The position numbers were made by a program, and so were the translations under genes. From NCBI RefSeq assembly GCF_017744555.1, contig NZ_JAGIBD010000013.1:62001-126000 (forward strand): 64,000 bases of DNA. The letters are read 5' to 3'. This DNA comes from Cellulomonas sp. (GTDB lineage Bacteria; Actinomycetota; Actinomycetes; Actinomycetales; Cellulomonadaceae). Below are positions 62,552 to 64,000 of the stretch, piece after piece (position 1 is the first letter of the stretch; every line of letters starts with the position of its first letter). The notes below the pieces were generated by a model. It worked only from the letters and a program-made list of their open reading frames with translations, was not told where the DNA came from and did not search any database.

Positions 62552-63751
62552 TCAGTCCTCCAGAACTGCGATGCCGGGAAGGGTCTTGCCCTCGAGGAAC
62601 TCGAGGCTCGCGCCGCCGCCGGTCGAGATGTGCCCGAACCCGGCCTCGTCGAAGCCGAGGATGCGCACGGCCGCCGCGGAGTCGCCGCCGCCCACGATCG
62701 TGAAGCCGCCGTTGGCGCCTGCGTCGACCAGGGCCTGGGCGACCGCACGGGTGCCACCCGCGAACGCCTCGAACTCGAACACACCGGCGGGGCCGTTCCA
62801 GACGACCGTCTTGGCGTCGACGATCTTGGACGCGAAGAGCTTCTCGGACTCCGGACCGATGTCGAGGCCGATCTTGCCGTCGGGGATCGCGTCGGCCGCG
62901 ACCACGGCGACCGGGGTGTCCGCGGCGAACGTGTCGCCCACGCGGATGTCGACCGGCAGGACGATCTCCACGCCGTCCTTCTCGGCCTGCGCGAGGTAGC
63001 CCTTGACGGTGTCGAGCTGGTCTGCCTCGAGCAGCGAGTTGCCGACCGAGTAGCCCTTCGCCGCGAGGAACGTGAAGAGCATGCCGCCGCCGATGACCAG
63101 GCGGTCCGCCTTCGTCAGGAGGTTCGAGATGACGCCGAGCTTGTCGGAGACCTTCGAGCCGCCGAGCACCACGACGTACGGGCGCGCGGGGTCCTCGGTC
63201 GCCTTGCGCAGCGAGTCGACCTCCTTGAGGACGAGCTTGCCGACCGCGTGCGGGAGCACGAGCGCGACGTCGTAGACGGACGCCTGCTTGCGGTGCACGA
63301 CACCGAAGCCGTCCGACACGTACACGTCGGCCAGCTGGGCGAGCTCACCGGCGAGCTCGGCACGCTCCTCGTCGACCTTGGACGTCTCGCGCGGGTCGAA
63401 CCGGATGTTCTCGAGCAGCGCGATCTGGCCGTCCTGCAGCGCCGCGACGGTCTCCTTGGCGGAGTCGCCGACGACGTCCTGCGCGAGCGCCACGGGCTGG
63501 CCCAGCAGCTCGGACAGGCGCGCCGCGACGGGCGCGAGCGAGTACTTGTCCTCGGGCGCACCCTTCGGGCGGCCGAGGTGCGCCGTGACGACGACGCGGG
63601 CACCCGCGGACAGCAGCGCCTGCAGCGTCGGCAGCGCGGCCCGCACGCGGCCGTCGTCCGTGATGGTCGTGCCGTCGAGCGGCACGTTGAAGTCGGAGCG
63701 GACGAGCACGCGCTTGCCGCGCAGGTCGCCGAGGTCCTCGATGGTCTTCAT
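62552..63751 (-). CDS. pgk: Phosphoglycerate kinase
   Basis: 399 residues; AGGAG precedes the ATG at 63749-63751. [10 protein letters not shown] substrate motif, [48 protein letters not shown], and the nucleotide-binding [23 protein letters not shown] with GGGDSAAAV. It makes ATP from 1,3-bisphosphoglycerate in glycolysis. A terminator separates it from gap upstream. Confidence 0.97.
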   Translation of the reverse strand: MKTIEDLGDLRGKRVLVRSDFNVPLDGTTITDDGRVRAALPTLQALLSAGARVVVTAHLGRPKGAPEDKYSLAPVAARLSELLGQPVALAQDVVGDSAKETVAALQDGQIALLENIRFDPRETSKVDEERAELAGELAQLADVYVSDGFGVVHRKQASVYDVALVLPHAVGKLVLKEVDSLRKATEDPARPYVVVLGGSKVSDKLGVISNLLTKADRLVIGGGMLFTFLAAKGYSVGNSLLEADQLDTVKGYLAQAEKDGVEIVLPVDIRVGDTFAADTPVAVVAADAIPDGKIGLDIGPESEKLFASKIVDAKTVVWNGPAGVFEFEAFAGGTRAVAQALVDAGANGGFTIVGGGDSAAAVRILGFDEAGFGHISTGGGASLEFLEGKTLPGIAVLED

Positions 63752-63848
63752 GATCTCCTGCCTGGGTGGACGGTCCGGGTGGGCGTCGCGGCGACGGTGC
63801 CGTTCTCGGTGGTCGCGGCGACGGTCCGGAAAGGGTGCTGACACGACA

Positions 63849-63892
63849 GCGTCCGCGTGCGCCGGGCCGGTGGCCGGGGCGCACGCGGACGC
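63849..63892 (-). terminator. Hairpin terminator between gap and pgk
   Basis: Perfect 15-bp stem (63849-63863 with 63878-63892, 14-base loop), just downstream of the gap stop. It may attenuate read-through from gap into pgk-tpiA. Confidence 0.82.
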
Positions 63893-63916
63893 ATGACGTG
63901 TGCTACGCGGGACTCG

Positions 63917-64000
63917 TCAGAGACGGTCGCCCACGTACTGCGTGAGCGCGACGAGGCTGTTCGAGTAGCCCCACTCGTTGTCGTACCAGGCGATGATCTT
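63917..64000 (-). CDS. gap: Glyceraldehyde-3-phosphate dehydrogenase, C-terminal end only
   Basis: The last 27 codons and stop are in the window and encode the GAPDH signature KIIAWYDNEWGYSNSLVAL, ending VGDRL. The rest lies beyond the right edge. Its place before pgk-tpiA is the usual actinobacterial order. Confidence 0.93.
   Translation of the reverse strand, partial: KIIAWYDNEWGYSNSLVALTQYVGDRL

Overview
The window is 64 kb of very GC-rich actinobacterial DNA. The gene order gap-pgk-tpiA-secG-rbpA next to the tkt-tal-zwf-opcA-pgl set, a secreted family 3 glycosidase, frequent GTG starts and many 4-base ATGA/GTGA gene overlaps fit a Cellulomonas-like organism. The genus is an inference from gene content, not a proven assignment.

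Layout. 0-4.5 kb: the 3' end of cutC and a polyamine-type ABC importer (potA-D-B-C) on the minus strand. 4.6-8.6 kb: a ferredoxin-like protein, an OmpR-type two-component system, a DUF305 lipoprotein and a small membrane protein. Three copies of one 16-bp motif tie the last three together. 8.6-21.9 kb is accessory: an acyltransferase-3 protein, a ~1,060-residue protein with an LQRxAGN motif and HExxH (a candidate injected or secreted effector), a small secreted HExxH protein, a PadR/membrane-protein pair, a secreted protein and a GH3 glycosidase.

21.9-42.3 kb is the most notable block. It looks like a DevR/DosR (hypoxia/dormancy) regulon island. It has devR and devS with the heme-ligand histidine conserved. 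It also has five tandem universal stress proteins, two P-type ATPases (one with a hemerythrin tail), a DUF1876 protein, an SDR, an MBL/beta-CASP protein, and a sulfur-handling trio (SQR-like flavoprotein, TusE/DsrC, DsrE2) upstream of devRS and apparently in the same operon. Seven copies of GGGAC[CT]TNNGNC[CT]CT, close to the mycobacterial DosR motif GGGACTTNNGNCCCT, lie 70-131 nt upstream of the genes or operons of this block. A second OmpR-type two-component system, with an exact tandem 11-bp repeat in front of it, sits inside the block.

42.4-64 kb is housekeeping. A tRNA-Pro(GGG) with a decayed copy of its 3' end nearby is followed by der and a methyltransferase. Then comes a tightly coupled minus-strand chain parA-scpA-scpB-rluB-tyrA-cmk-plsC, with xerD and ctaB beside it. 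The plus-strand pentose phosphate operon tkt-tal-zwf-opcA follows, ending in one reading frame that joins 6-phosphogluconolactonase to an O-methyltransferase. The minus-strand set gap-pgk-tpiA-secG-rbpA closes the window. Several strong hairpin terminators separate these units. No CRISPR array, insertion sequence or rRNA was seen.
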